From positions 85,665,644-85,729,643 of the forward strand of contig CM065809.1 in NCBI GenBank assembly GCA_033398695.1: DNA of 64,000 nucleotides, written 5' to 3'. This DNA comes from Orobanche coerulescens (taxonomy: Eukaryota; Streptophyta; Magnoliopsida; Lamiales; Orobanchaceae). This document shows positions 23,661 to 35,920 of the stretch, one piece after another. Made by a program: the position numbers and the translations under genes. The notes beneath the pieces are model-generated. The model ran no database searches and was not told the origin of the DNA. It was given only the letters and a program-made list of their open reading frames with translations. The number at the start of each line of letters is the position of its first letter. Within the stretch, counting starts at the first letter, position 1.

Positions 23661-26240
23661 CTAAGGGTCAAACAACTCGGGATAACTCTCCCGCATACTA
23701 TCCTCGGTTTCCCAAATAGTCTCTTCGACTCCGTGTCTGGACCACTGAATCTTGACCAAAGGGATCGTCTTGTCCCTCAACTGTTTGATTCGCCGCTCCA
23801 ATACTCGTAAAGGATGCTCCTCGTACGAATGATCATCCGCGATCTCGATTTCGTCGAACTGAAGTATGTGACTCAGGTCAGCAACATACTTCCGCAACTA
23901 AGAGACATGAAACACATTATGAATTCGGCTCAATGCCGGAGGCAAAATCAATCGATAAGCTAACTCGCCTACTCGATCCAAAATTTCAAACGGTCCAATG
24001 AATCTCGGACTCAACTTCACCCGTTTTCCGAAATGGAAAATACCTCGACTCGGGGATACCTTGACCAAAACGTGGTCACCCGTCTCGAACTCTAGTGGTC
24101 GACGACGATTATCTACATATGATTTCTGTCGACTCTGAGCTGTCAACATACGACTCTTGATCAAAGCTACCTTCTCCCGAGCGGCTATAAGCATATCGGG
24201 CTCGGTGCCTATTGATTCTGACAAGTCATCCCAACACAAAGGAGATCGACAACGACGACCGTACAAGGCCTCGTGAGGTGCCATCTTAATGGAGACATGT
24301 CAACTATTATTATACGTGAACTCGATCAGTGGTAGTTGGGCTTCCCAATCGTCCTTCCAATCGAGGACGCATGCCTTCAACATGTCCTCTAATGTCTGAA
24401 TAGTTCTCTCTGATTGTCCGTCGGACTGAGGATGAAAGGCGGTACTGAGATTGAGCTGAGTCCCCATAGCACGATGAAATGATTTCCAACATGAGACACG
24501 AATCGTCCGTCACGATCAGAAACGATACTCTTAGGGGCACCGTGAAGTCTCACTATCTCCTTGATGAAAAACTGGGCTAGTCTCTTGGGACTCCACATAT
24601 CCTTGATTTCAAGGAAATGAGCTAAATTAGTAAAGCAGTCCGCGATCGCTCAGATCGTATTCATGCCACGACGACTCGTCGGCAATTCGTGATGAATTCC
24701 ATAGAAATGTCTTCCCACTTCCACTCCGGAATAGGGAGAGGTTTCAGCATACCCGTCGGTCGCTGATGTTCAATCTTGACTTGTTGACAGGTTAAGCATC
24801 TCGAAACAAGTTCTGCGACTTCTCGCTTCATATTACTCCACCAGTAATTTTGTTTCAAGTCCTTGTACATCTTGCTGGACCTTGGATGAACAGAATAAGG
24901 GGTAGCATGAGCTTCTCTCAAAATCGAGTTTTTTTAAACTCATCATTCGCCGGTACACACATCCGATTCTTAAATCTCAAAAGTCCATCCTCGTGGACCA
25001 CGAATCCAGGGGCTTTCCCCTGAACCACATCCTCACGAATGCGCAACAATGCTGGGTCTGAACCCTGATTCTCCCTGATTGCATCCTTAAGAAATGATGA
25101 AATCTCTAACATATAAAGCTGTCCCTGAACTCGCTGAAGCCAGACCTCGATCTTGGGTCTAAGGAATTCCTGCTGAAGCTCCTTCTGAACTGTTAAACGA
25201 GCAAGCATCTGCTCCTGAACGGACTTACGACTCAAGGCGTCGGCGAAAACGTTCGCCTTGCCCGGGTGGTAAAGGATTTCGATATCAAAATCTTTGATTA
25301 GTTCCAACCACCGCCTCTGTCGCATATTTAACTCCTTGTGAGTAAATATATACTTTAAACTCTTATGATCGGTGAATATCTTACAGGTAACGCCATAAAG
25401 GCAACGACGCCAAATCCCCAACGCGAAAACCACGGCTGCTAGCTCCAGGTCGTGGGTTGGATAATTAACCAGCTAATCCGAGGAAACATCGGATTTACTT
25501 AATATCTTATGGAGGTTGCCAATCTCGGATAGTCTCCGTCTTCTGAGGGTCCACACGAACTCTGTCAGATGAAATTACATGCCCGAGAAAGTCACTTCGG
25601 ACCTCCAGAACTCACATTTGGAAAACTTTCCATAAAGTTGCTCTCGTCTCAACACGTCGAGAGCCTGAAGAAGATGAACCTCGTGTTCCTCTCGGCTAAG
25701 AGAATAAATCAAAATGTCTTCGATGGAGACAACAACAAACTGATCCAAAAAGTCGATGAAAACCCGATTCATTAACCCCATGAATACCACAGGTGCAATA
25801 GTTAGCCCGAACGGCATAACTACGAACTCATAATGACCATAGCGTGTACGAAACACTGTCCTCGCGATATCCGACTCTCGAATCCGCAACTGGTGATATC
25901 CAGATCTTAAGTCGATCCTGGAAAATACTGAGGCTCCCTGAAGTTGATCTAAAAGATCATCAATACGGGGTAAAGGATACTACTCTTGATCATCACCCTG
26001 TTCAACTCCTGGTAATTAATACACACACGAGACGAGCCATCCTTCTCCTTGACAGATCACACTGGTGTTCCTCACGGGGACGCAATCGGTCGGAGATAAC
26101 CTTTCTCGAACTACTCCTCAAGTTGAATCTTCAACTCCTGCATTCAGTCGGGCCATCCGATACGGTGCCTTCGATAAAGGGGACGACTGGCCCAACTCAC
26201 TCCCGAATTCCCCTACTCTATGTGAAGGCAACCAGATAAC
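23661..26240 (-). pseudogene. pol: Element B pol (RT, RNase H, integrase, chromodomain), decayed
   Basis: From high to low coordinates: RT start (FPDELSG near 26235, then KEKDGSSRVCINYQELNRV) with several stops; RT palm 25889-25575, with MPFGLT and then [11 protein letters not shown], where the catalytic DD pair reads ED. RNase H is at 25433-24918 ([17 protein letters not shown]); about 100 residues linking RT to RNase H are missing near 25470. The integrase HHCC finger is at 24921-24661 (HATPYSVHP, CLTCQQVK), then the core with IVSDRDGRF (24598-24389). The GPF-type C-terminal domain is at 24284-23898 (PRFIGPFEILDRVGELAYRL), and a chromodomain-like tail at 23897-23661 (PLVKIQWSRHGVEETIWE). 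Frameshifts near 24930 and 24640 and stops throughout make it inactive. Confidence 0.88.
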
Positions 26241-26261
26241 TCGTCTGGAAATACATCTTCA

Positions 26262-26600
26262 ATCGATGACAATGATACCACGAATGATTGAACATTTCGA
26301 TTGCCCTAGAATGGTCAATCGATAAAAAGAGATACCAATAATGATTGAACAACTCGATTGCCTTAGAAAGGCCAATCGATGGAAATGATGAAATGAATGA
26401 TTGAATAACTCGATTGCCCTAGAAAGGTCAATCGATGAAAATGATACTAGGAATGATTGAATAACTCGATTGCCTAGAAAGGCCAATCGATGAAAATGAT
26501 ACAATGAATGATTGAATGACTCGATTGTCTTAGAAAGGCCAATCGATGGAAATGATGCAATGAATGATTGAATAGTTCGATTGCGGAATTTCTCTCGCTT
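26262..26600 (-). repeat. 56-bp tandem array inside element B
   Basis: Six units of 55-57 bp; ATTGAA landmarks are at about 26287, 26344, 26400, 26456, 26511 and 26567. Each unit holds CTCGATTGCC, AGAAAGGCCAATCGATG and AAATGAT. The inverse resembles the 77-bp array in element A's LTR (ATCGATTG, TTCTAAGG, AATCGAG, TATTGAAT) and 520-690 in LTR C. It directly abuts the RT start, where protease-coding sequence would be expected. Confidence 0.85.
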
Positions 26601-27124
26601 TCGTCATAATAATACTTCTTACGAACAACGGGATTACTTCCTTGAAGCACACATTCGACAACTAACGGCGGAAGATAGCGACCAAACGCTAACAAACATC
26701 GAAGATAGTATCAATACGATCAAACCAACTAATACCGAAAATTAAATCGTCCTAAGATAAATTCACCACGATTAGATCCATCAATCAATCGCGGTCGTTA
26801 AGCTCAATTCGGTATGATTAGAAAATTCTTCCATCGTCGGGTAGGCCGATGGTATGAGGTCCACAAGCAATAGGACTATCCCGAAATAAGTCTATTCAAG
26901 CATGATTCGAAAATGAATGAATGTGGTGTACCAAAGATCAAAAGGTACACACAAGTTGAAATAAAATTACGAGTATACGAAATCAATCGGGCCACGGATC
27001 GTCGATCCTCCTCATCATATGAATGCAGGACTTGCCGCCCCGAACCGGACGCTCCGTCTCGATAAATACGAGCTCCAACTCTATTTGCTTCCATTGTCTT
27101 AAACGATGACAAAGCGATCGATTC
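26601..27124 (-). other. Element B gag-to-RT spacer, decayed protease region
   Basis: Only faint remains of a protease are visible: a minus-strand stretch near 26740-26700 reads like the IxGxxWF...DxI segment that follows the active site in Gypsy proteases. No DSG/DTG active site was found. The frame is full of stops. Confidence 0.4.
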
Positions 27125-27718
27125 TCAAACGCTTGGTTGCTTGGGCTGAGATGACGCCGGAGCCGACTTAGAGTCCTTTCGGCAAAAACGGGCCCTATGC
27201 CCCGCAATTCCACAGTTATGGCATGAGACAGTCTGCCTCGGACACTTAGCACTGACATGACCCTGTTCTCCACAGTTGAAACAGGTGATGGCCGAACTGG
27301 CCGCTCGGGATTGAGATCTCGCACGATTATGCGCCGAAGGAGGTCGCTCAGAAACGATAGGACCCACACGAGGCTTCTTGAAGGTTGACTGACCGCCTTC
27401 GGGTTGATTACGCTTCGTTGATTTCTTGCTGACAGATGAAGGTTGTTGTTCAGCACTTTCCTTAGCAGCCGTCTCATACGGGAGAGTTCGCTCGATTAAT
27501 CCGGTCAGAGTGGCGCAATGATGATTGAGCAACTGCACATGGGTCATCATGGCCTGCATAAAACTGAGTGGATCAACCCGAACATCTCCTGATCGAGCCG
27601 AATCCTGGGCACGATTTCCCGACAACGAGTGATTATTTCCCGGGTTTCGGCCCGCACCGCGGCCTCTCCCCGTGCATCCCCTGACAGCTCTCCCCATACT
27701 GAAGTAGGAAGGTCGCAT
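27125..27718 (-). pseudogene. gag: Element B gag lacking its core domain
   Basis: A 197-codon open frame. The N-terminus MRPSYFSMGRAVRGCTGRG...AGRNP resembles element A's gag start (YYFSMERGIRGCGRG...AGRNP). It then runs through a Met-rich segment (FMQAMMTHVQLLNHH) straight to a basic Ser/Pro-rich tail and two zinc knuckles, CFNCGEQGHVSAKC and CHNCGIAGHRARFC. The gag core of about 200 residues present in element A (STFEGSSEPADIFHWL to ELLIKEL) is absent, although the frame stays open, which implies an in-frame deletion. Such a protein could bind nucleic acid but is not expected to assemble particles. Confidence 0.85.
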
Positions 27719-28232
27719 AATGATTATATTTCCCGCATGATTAGCACGTTATGATTATGTCATGAGATGATGAAAATGAGTATACATGCTCTAATTTAGT
27801 GATTATATGAATGATTTACTGAAGTTACATGATTATCTGATGAAATTCTTGAATTGATTAACTTGAATAACTTAACAAGATTGATAATATGATCATCCAG
27901 ATTGACAACTAAGTAATGAAATGAATTGAGTAATTAATGAGTTAACATGATCGTCCTGATTATTAACTGAGTAATGAAATGGATTAAGTGATTAATGAGT
28001 TAACATGATCGTCCTAATCACAATGAATGATGATGTTTGAGGATTGTTAATTGATGAATGATGAATGAATGACTATTGCCAGAAATTATACCATGGCGTT
28101 AGAAATCTTACAGTTCTTTCGGTCTGATTGGCTTGGCATTTGCACAGGTCACACGTGACGCGAAAGTCCAATGATACTAGTCTGATAACGATGATTTCAA
28201 ATGAGACATGACTCGGAAGGTAGTATTCAAAA

Positions 28233-28249
28233 CCACGCTCCGATACCAA
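28233..28249 (-). other. Element B primer-binding site
   Basis: On the minus strand the LTR end TTACA is followed by GAG and TTGGTATCGGAGCG, one base off the initiator-tRNA-Met complement TGGTATCAGAGC. The stretch 27719-28232 is the leader and shows no gene. Confidence 0.8.
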
Positions 28250-28252
28250 CTC

Positions 28253-30574
28253 TGTAACACCCCAAACTAGGCGGATATTACAGTGCCGTGGACCCCCGAC
28301 TGGGACCCACCAGGCGGATGAAATTGAATGAATTACACAGGGTGAATGTAGTACCGAACCACATTACAACATTAATTACTCCGATGAGGAGTTTCATACA
28401 ACACACCCAGGATAATACAGAATACATGTATATTTTATATGAAGATAAAATACACAACACTGAATGAAACGGAATAACCAAGTGAAAATCTGCAGCGGAA
28501 AATAAATGACAACAATAGGAATGACTGAAAGGATTTTGGGCCCCCTACTAGTATCACTAGGACTCCTCGACATCAACATGCTATTCCCGTGCGTTTGCCT
28601 TGCCATGACCTGAAAAACAAAATCCCCAAACGGGGTCAGTTACAAAGAACAATCCTCAAGGGTTGAAAAATACACAATCATGATTTAACTGAAGTTATGA
28701 AATATTCTTAGTTATGAATTACGCTGAAGAGGAGTATCATAGTACGCCCGTAATGTTCTGTGCAAGTGTACAACACCCGTCCGTGTACCTAATTAGTCTC
28801 ACGGTGTAACGCTTTCCCGTGTGCACGGTCTAATGTATCGGTGAACCCAATACATAACCATCGTGTGCCCGACTAAAAATTCCACACAGCCACACCCGGC
28901 CACGCAATATGAACCCAGAAGGTCATATGAACGAGAATGACCACACTGAATATCAATGAATAATAATTCGACAAGGCCAAGAATGACTCACCGAGATGAA
29001 AATAATAGTGAAGTAAATGACAGCTCAATGAAATGATTGGAACCGTCGTTCCTTATGACTGAAGTGATTAATTGACAATAACAAGTTTTGATACGGTTAA
29101 TACAATGATGAATGAGTTATGATTATGAATGAACAACAACAAAAGGGATGAATATCCTTTTAACCGAGTAAGAATTAACTTACTCAACACCGGTGATAAT
29201 TATCCTTCCACGAACAACGTCCTAATTGAGATACCGGTCGCTCGAACAACCTTGAATTATACAATATCCAACAACCCGTTCAATATACGAACCAAACACG
29301 AATATAACGAACTCAAAACGTCGATACGATTAAACTAAATCCATTGAGGCATTAAATCAAACACGTTGCGGCCAAACTCCGATTTTTTACAATCAAACCT
29401 CAATATACCAATATCAAATCCCCCAAGAAGTGTTTCAAACAAACAAAATATCTTCAATATGATTAATAATCCAAGACGAATATCCGAAAACGTAATTACA
29501 ACGACAATTAATCGAAAACCCCCAATTTCAACTCGATATTCAAAATGTTCTTGAATAATCTCTCAATAATCCAATTAATCCTTATACAAACTCATAATCA
29601 TATACATATCCCTTCATATAACATGATTATAACGTCCAAAACATCATATCTCAACACAAAATCGAAGTCCAAGGTGTTGAAGGAATTACCTCTTGAAGAT
29701 CCAACCAATTCGATCCGATGAAAACGTGTAAAATCGACTATCCAAGCTTCCCAAATGATTGAAGGTGATGAAAAATACACACTCAAATGATAATTGATGA
29801 AGAAATCTCTCCCTCAAGCTATTCTCTCTCGGTTGCAGGTGGAAGAGATGGAAGAAATGAGCTGAAATGCTCAAAAAACGAATTTATAGGGGTTGACTCG
29901 GCTGACAGACTCGACCGTGTCCGCCTGACACGGTCGCGGCGCGCAGCTGGCCGGCAGGGACTCGACCGTGTCCTGCTTGACACGGTCGCGGCGCGGAGGG
30001 CCTTCCGATAGTGACCCGTCCGACAATGACTTCGGCATGACTCGGCCGTGTCACGGAACACGGTCGGGCGTGTCAGCGATGGTTCAGCTTATCCGGAAGA
30101 GTTTGACTCGGCCGCCGTGCGACACGGTCGGAGTCTGAGACAGAAACTTTGGCATTTCCGGACGAGTACGGCACGGGCCGTGTCGGACGACACGGCCGAG
30201 TTCGGTCGGCAGTGATCGGCCAAAACTAAAAAAAATGAGCGGGTGAGTTAAAACGACCATAACTCTCTCGTCCAGACTCCGATTGACTCACCGTTTGAAC
30301 CATTGGAAAGCTAACTCGATGCTCTATAATATTGCAAAGATTTAGAATTTTTGGAGTTACCAAAAATTAATGGTGATCTAGCAAAGTCGAACTCATATGA
30401 GGAAAGTTGAAACAATGAACAATAACGATACACAACTCGAAGTTTTTCCGAACGGTGAACACGGGTGAATGAACATAATTGATGAATGATTATAAATGAG
30501 TGAAAATCCACTGAGTGACAATCACCGAATGAAATTACTGAATGATAATGACTGAATTACAACCGGGTATTACA
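28253..30574 (-). repeat. Element B 5' LTR
   Basis: 2322 bp, the upstream LTR in the minus direction. It carries the TATAAAT box at 29882-29888 and its dyad array at 29895-30215. It abuts the AGTAC target duplication at 30575. Confidence 0.93.
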
Positions 30575-30862
30575 AGTACTCGGTGCTCGATGCAGTCTAT
30601 TGCTTGTTTTCTGTGTGGGAGGCAGGGACACCTTCAGAAATACTGCAGGGGTTCTAGTGTCAGTAGATCTCAAGGGAGCTCACGGGCCTCGAGAGATTTT
30701 GTTGCTTCAGTCCGTACTCCATCCAAGGGGTCGTATCGGGCTTCGGGAGCCAGAGGTTTGGACACTTTAGGAAGAGCGGCGAGATCAGATTTGGGTCTTT
30801 CTCGAGTCGATGAGATCGAGAAGTTCGATGATCTGGAGGAGGTTGATTTCGGGTACATTTGA

Positions 30863-31554
30863 GATGTAGTATTGATTTGTATTTTCCTTGTTTCTCGGAT
30901 TGATATTTGACTCAGTCTGTATTGTAATATTGTGGTTGTGAACCATTTATTATTGATATATCTTGTTATGATAGCTTTTGAGAATCTTGAGATTTGACGT
31001 CGTCTGATGCGTTATTCTTTTCCTTTCGGTATTGTACCCGAGATTTTTGTGGTGATCTGGGTAAATGTTCATTGTGATTCGAGACGTCAAGTTGCGAGGA
31101 CTTGAGTGTGCGTTTGATATGGTCCCGAGGACTATTCGTGCATTGTTATTTTCTTTTGTGGTGCGAGTCCGTGATTACATGGGCGTCCGACGCTGACGAG
31201 AATGGGGAAGTGTACACCAATGGTTGTAGGCATGTACAATGAGCGGCTCCCTCGAGACGTGTATGCCGGTGTTACGAGTCATGCGGTCAGTACGACTTCC
31301 TAGCTGGTCTCTAGCGGGAGAGTTATGATTCGGCTGATCTCGCAGTTGGTTGAGTGTTTTTATCTCCTGTTTTTCGCCGTGATCGGACAGAAGGAGATAT
31401 GGGAACTCGTGGGGTTGAGCCGATTACTCAGTTGGAGTTGTTCATATTGAGGGGTATTCCTGTAGATGTTGTTTTCAGATCCTGATGGATAGTTCGTACC
31501 CCGTGTTTTGTACCCTGAGTTTCGGGGACGAAACTCTTTTTAAGGGGGGGAGTA
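30863..31554 (+). other. Element A post-gag region and PPT, no pol
   Basis: About 690 bp with no recognisable protease, RT, RNase H or integrase in any frame. It ends TTTCGGGGACGAAACTC, TTTTTAAGGGGGGGAGTA, a Tekay-style polypurine tract, and then the 3' LTR. A's internal region, excluding B, is therefore only about 2.5 kb. Confidence 0.8.
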
Positions 31555-34500
31555 TGTAATATCCGGGGATAATTTTTTTCGTGTTACTGTTGATTTGTAC
31601 GTATTCATTTGGAATTGTACAAGTATTATTGTTTTGGACTGATACAATGAATATTGTATTGGAATATTTCGGGATCGAAATATTATACTTGTCGTCGGGT
31701 TGGTTTCGTCGTTTGAATGTTGGTTGGAGAGTTTGGATTTTTTGGTTAAGTTCATAGCCTTAGCGTACGCTACGGGTGTAGTATTACGTACGCTAACGTG
31801 TTGCCATTACGTACGTTATGCCTGTAAGGTTACGTACGTAATGCTTGGTAGGTGGCAGGAACCTTCCTCGTGGTTACTTTCGGCTGGTGGGTCCCGAGCA
31901 TCTTCCGATCGGGTCTCACTATTGCAGTCAACGGACCCTTATGTACGTTAAGAGGTGAGCTCTACGTACGTAATGCAGGTCTTGTTAATGTATGTAATAA
32001 GTTTTTGTTTACGTACGTTAAGCCCTTCGTATTTTAGTCCAGTTAGTTCTGGATTTAGCTTTGCGTACGTTAATATTTTTACATAGCGTACGTAAAGGCC
32101 CTTACGTATGTTAGCATGGGCGTATAACGTACGTAATGGACTTGTCAGTCTATTTATCTTGGTTTCGTATTTCATTTCCTCACGAACCAAAACACATTTT
32201 CTCTCCCTAGAATCGTCCGATTGGACTTGTTATTGATGTTTAGCCCCTTCCAACTCGATCTTGATCATCCTAGATTGGATTGAAGCTTGAAGTTGGAAGC
32301 TTGTTGGTGCTCCTTTGGTGTTTGGAGGCTTCTTCTTGTTCTTCTTTGGTAAGTTCCCTCAATCTCTTGTTCTTCAAGTGATTTTCGAGTTTTTGATGTT
32401 GTTTTCTTCGGGTATTGTTTGATTAATGGAGTATATCATGATTCTTCATGGTTTTGATAAACTTTTGATGAAGAACATGATGGTATTGCTTGAGTTGGAT
32501 TATGTTCTTGATGTTTTAGATTGTTTGGAGGTTTTAATCATGTCTAGGAAAGATTATGTTAAGATTGTTATATGATTAACATAGTCTTGAGATGATTATT
32601 GTTGTTGGTGGTGTTCTTGAAAGATTTTAACCATTTTAGTAAGGATTTATGATGATTAGGAGGTGATTATCATAATTTGAAAATGGTTGAGTGAATCTTG
32701 TTGTTTATGATTATTGATGAAGGATTTACTGATACAATGAATCTTGATTCGAATTCGTGATGTATTGATGAAGGATTTTTGTTTCAGACATCATGATTAT
32801 TGAGTTGATGATGTTCTTGGGGGTGATAATGATAATATTGATAATATTATCATTGTAGGAGGATCAATTTGATGATATTGGTGATATTATCATTTTGAGA
32901 TGTTTGTTTTGATGATTGTTCTTAAGTGAATCTTGTTGAATGGATTTCACAAGTGTTAAGAACGTAATGATCATGTTAATTGATCATCGAGGTGTTGGAG
33001 GATGTTGTAATTCATAGTTGAGAACTATGATATTAGTTCGTGCGGTGTGATCGATTCGTGTTTGAATCGGGCTTTGTCCTTGTCATTATTTTCTATTGAT
33101 TTTGTGTTTTTGAATGAATCGTTTTCATTCAAGGTTATTCGAGTGTTTGTGATCGTCGGGAGGCACCGTTCGTCGTTTCGTGCCAGGACGTTGATCGTGG
33201 AAGGACTTTCTTGCCTTCGGTTTGAGGCAAGTTTTATAGTTGTACTAGTGAATGAGATTAATGTTATCATATATATATGTATGAATGTGTTGTATCATTT
33301 CGAGACATAGTCTCTTCGTGATATATTGATATTTGGGAATTGTTTGATACAATACCCTTCGGTGATTATGCCAGATATGATTGTTATTCGTTAACGGCCG
33401 GTTTAAGCATTGAGATTCTTGTTGTCGATAGCCGGTTTTGCGGTATCGATGTATCGATTATTATTATTGACGCTAATGTCGTTCTGAGGCATCGTTGAAT
33501 CGTTATTATCAAATTGGAACTGTTGTTATGATGTTGCATTGGCCGATTGAAGGCGTTTGATATATTCGTTTATCATCTCTGTTTCGGTGGTCGGTTTAAG
33601 GCACCGGGACATCTATTCTATCGTATCATTGGTTATCGATTGACCGTTCTAAGGTAATCGAGGTATTGAATTGGAATTATCGAAGATAATTCCCATCCAT
33701 CATATTATTGGTTATAGATTGACCGTTCTAAGGTAATCGAGGTATTGAATTGGGATTATCGAAGATAATTCCCATCCGTCGTATTATTGGTTATCGATTG
33801 ACCATTCTAAGGTAATCTAGGTATTGAATTGGGATTATCTAAGATAATTCCCATCCGTTGTATTATTGGTTATCGATTAACCGTTCTAAGGTAATCGACA
33901 TATTGAATTGGGATTATCTAAAACACTTCCCATCCGTTGTATCGTGTTATCGATCGACCGTTCTAAGGTGATCGGTGTATTGAATTGGGACTGTCAAGGA
34001 TAGTTCCCATCCGTTGAGTCGTCATAATCGATTGGCCATTCCAAGGTAGTTGAGGTATTTTGAATTGGGACCGTCGAGGACGGTGCCCATCCGTGAGTAT
34101 TTTTTTTTATCGTGTTGGCCGATTCAAGGCAGCACACTATTATTCTTGTGAATTCGATAATCTGGTAATCGTTGTCGTTTGTGACTAATTGTGGAGGCTA
34201 GTTCGGCTAGTACTCGATGGGTAAGCTTGGGGCTTGAACCTTCGCAGTTGGTTTCCCAACACCTACAGTTCAGTAGGTCACGGTCATGTTAATGATCTCA
34301 TTATGGGTAAGCTTGGGGCTTGAACCTTCGCGGTTGGTTTCCCAACACCTACAGTTCAGTAGGTCACGGTCATCTTAATGATCTCATTATGGGTAAGCTT
34401 GGGGCTTGAACCTTCGCGGTTGGTTTCCCAACACCTACAGTTCAGTAGATCACGATCATGTTAATGATCTCATTATGGGTAAGCATAGGGCTTGAACCTT

Positions 34501-35604
34501 CGCGGTTGGTTTCCCAACACCTACAGTTCAGTAGGTCACGGTCACTGGGTGATCTCATTATGGGTAAGTCTGGGGCTTGAACCTTCGCGGTTGGTTTCCC
34601 AGCACCTGCAATTCAGCAGGTCACGGTCATTGGATGACCTTATTGTGATACGGCTTCGTGCCGTGGCTTCGGCCTTCATTGTGATACGGCTTCGTGCCGT
34701 GGCTTCGGCCCTCATTGTGATACGACTTCGTGTCATGGCTTCGGCCCTCATTGATACAAATGGGCCGTTTGCCGGCCACCTGTGGTGATTAATGACTTTA
34801 CCGAGTGACATTGAGGTATTGTGATGATATACTGACTTGTCATTTCGGCTTTCGAGCCATTGTGATATCTGATTTTAATGAGCGGCTTTTCAGGACTTTG
34901 TAATGTAATGGTATTTCCATCGGAGCTTTCGGGCGTTGTAAATTCGTATACTTCAGTTTTTGTTTGGTTTACCTTCGAATAATTCTTGGTTGTGTTCTGT
35001 ATTGATGATTCGCCGTTGGGCACTTGTGTTCTAACCTGTTGAGCAGGTACTGATCGTATGCCGTGGGCATAATGTTTCACGAATGCCCGATTCTTACTTT
35101 GGGTTGTGAGCATCTCATATTACCATTACTATACTGTTCATTCTGCCCTTTGGATGCATATCATGTTGTACATGTATTTGATATTCATTATCTGGATGAC
35201 TGACCCCGTGGGGGCGGAACATGTTTTCATGTTTTAGGTGTTTTTGAGGAGAGAGTTGAGACACAGGGGCATGACGATGGCGACGAGGCATTCGAGCGAT
35301 ATTAATCCGAGATGTTTTAGTGTTCATGTCGGTCAGAAAGTTTGGAGTACTCCAGTTTTGTCAGTTAATGTCATTTCGTATAATCCGAGCAAGGCTCGTG
35401 GATACTGTTGTATTTTATTTTGGCCATGTAGGCCCAGTGTTGTCATTGAAATTCCATATCGGAATATTATGTTGGATGTCAATGTAGGGATTGTGATTCC
35501 GCTTTTGGTCAGTTAGTTGTATTTTTGGTCGTGTTAGCCTGGTGGATCTCCTGGTGTGGGGTCCACGGCACTGTAATGACCCAATGGGATTTGGGCGTGT
35601 TACA
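31555..35604 (+). repeat. Element A 3' LTR (uninterrupted)
   Basis: 4050 bp, TGTAATATCCGG to GGCGTGTTACA. It shows the empty site for element F near 33371. The dyad array is at about 31764-32140, the TATTTAT box at 32151-32157, and minisatellites at about 33625-34105, 34217-34640 and 34646-34760. Open frames inside it run through the repeats and are not genes. Confidence 0.93.
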
Positions 35605-35920
35605 GACACCAACAATGCGGACTCCCCTCTGAAGCCTCGCTCGAGTGGCAAGCACATAACAATCTATCACCTCGGCATCAGAGTCTTCACGGCTAGACTC
35701 TACCTGGTCAAAAAATGCCTAGGTGAGAACATGCCCAATCTCCAAACACCGCACGATAGCATCACGTGGTTGCTCCCTAAACTGTAGGTACAACTTCTTC
35801 AGAGAGCCTCACTATTTCTTGGAGGCTCTACCACAAAAGGCTCATAAAGAGTAGCAGATGGTCGATTCACTCGCGTTGGAAGACTACGCTCACCCAACTG
35901 CTGCGGCCCGGCACTCTCAT

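Larger units (their letters stand above)
21304..30574 (-). mobile_element. Element B: Tekay-like chromovirus (Gypsy), nested in A
   Basis: TSD AGTAC at 21299-21303 and 30575-30579. LTRs are 21304-23627 and 28253-30574 and begin/end TGTAACACC...GGTATTACA on the plus strand. They appear about 1-2% different by eye, so insertion was recent. On the minus strand the order is PBS (28233-28249), gag (27718-27125), pol (26240-23661), PPT (23660-23628). A chromodomain-like C-terminus on integrase places it in the chromoviruses, most like Tekay/Del. Both gag and pol are deleted or mutated, so this copy could not make its own machinery. Confidence 0.93.
20264..30862 (+). pseudogene. gag: Element A gag, split by element B
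   Basis: The likely start is ATG at 20264 (MERGIRGCGRGGKG). The gag core follows: STFEGSSEPADIFHWLEHFD, AAYYLSKGAYSWW, LERYYPAPLREAK and EFIEKDLGAELLIKEL. A first CCHC knuckle begins CFNCDTIGH just before 21303; its last Cys lies after 30580. A complete second knuckle, CFLCGRQGHLQKYC, is at about 30601-30642, and the frame stops at 30860-30862. With element B and one TSD copy left out, the frame is continuous, 441 codons including the stop, and the only internal defect is an in-frame TAG at 20555-20557, where CAG would be the simplest ancestor. Gag coats and packages element RNA. No pol follows. Confidence 0.88.
11309..35604 (+). mobile_element. Gypsy element A: gag-only, 4-kb LTRs, with two nested insertions
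   Basis: The 5' LTR is 11309-19775 (interrupted by F) and the 3' LTR is 31555-35604. A perfect 5-bp TSD, GACAC, is at 11304-11308 and 35605-35609. The net LTR length is about 4.0 kb. An initiator-tRNA-Met-type PBS is at 19781 and a PPT ends at 31554. Between them only gag is found (20264-30862, split by element B). There is no protease, RT, RNase H or integrase in 30863-31554, so A is non-autonomous. The 5' LTR begins TA instead of TG. By eye the LTRs differ by a few percent. The gag N-terminus and PBS resemble element B, suggesting related families. Confidence 0.92.
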
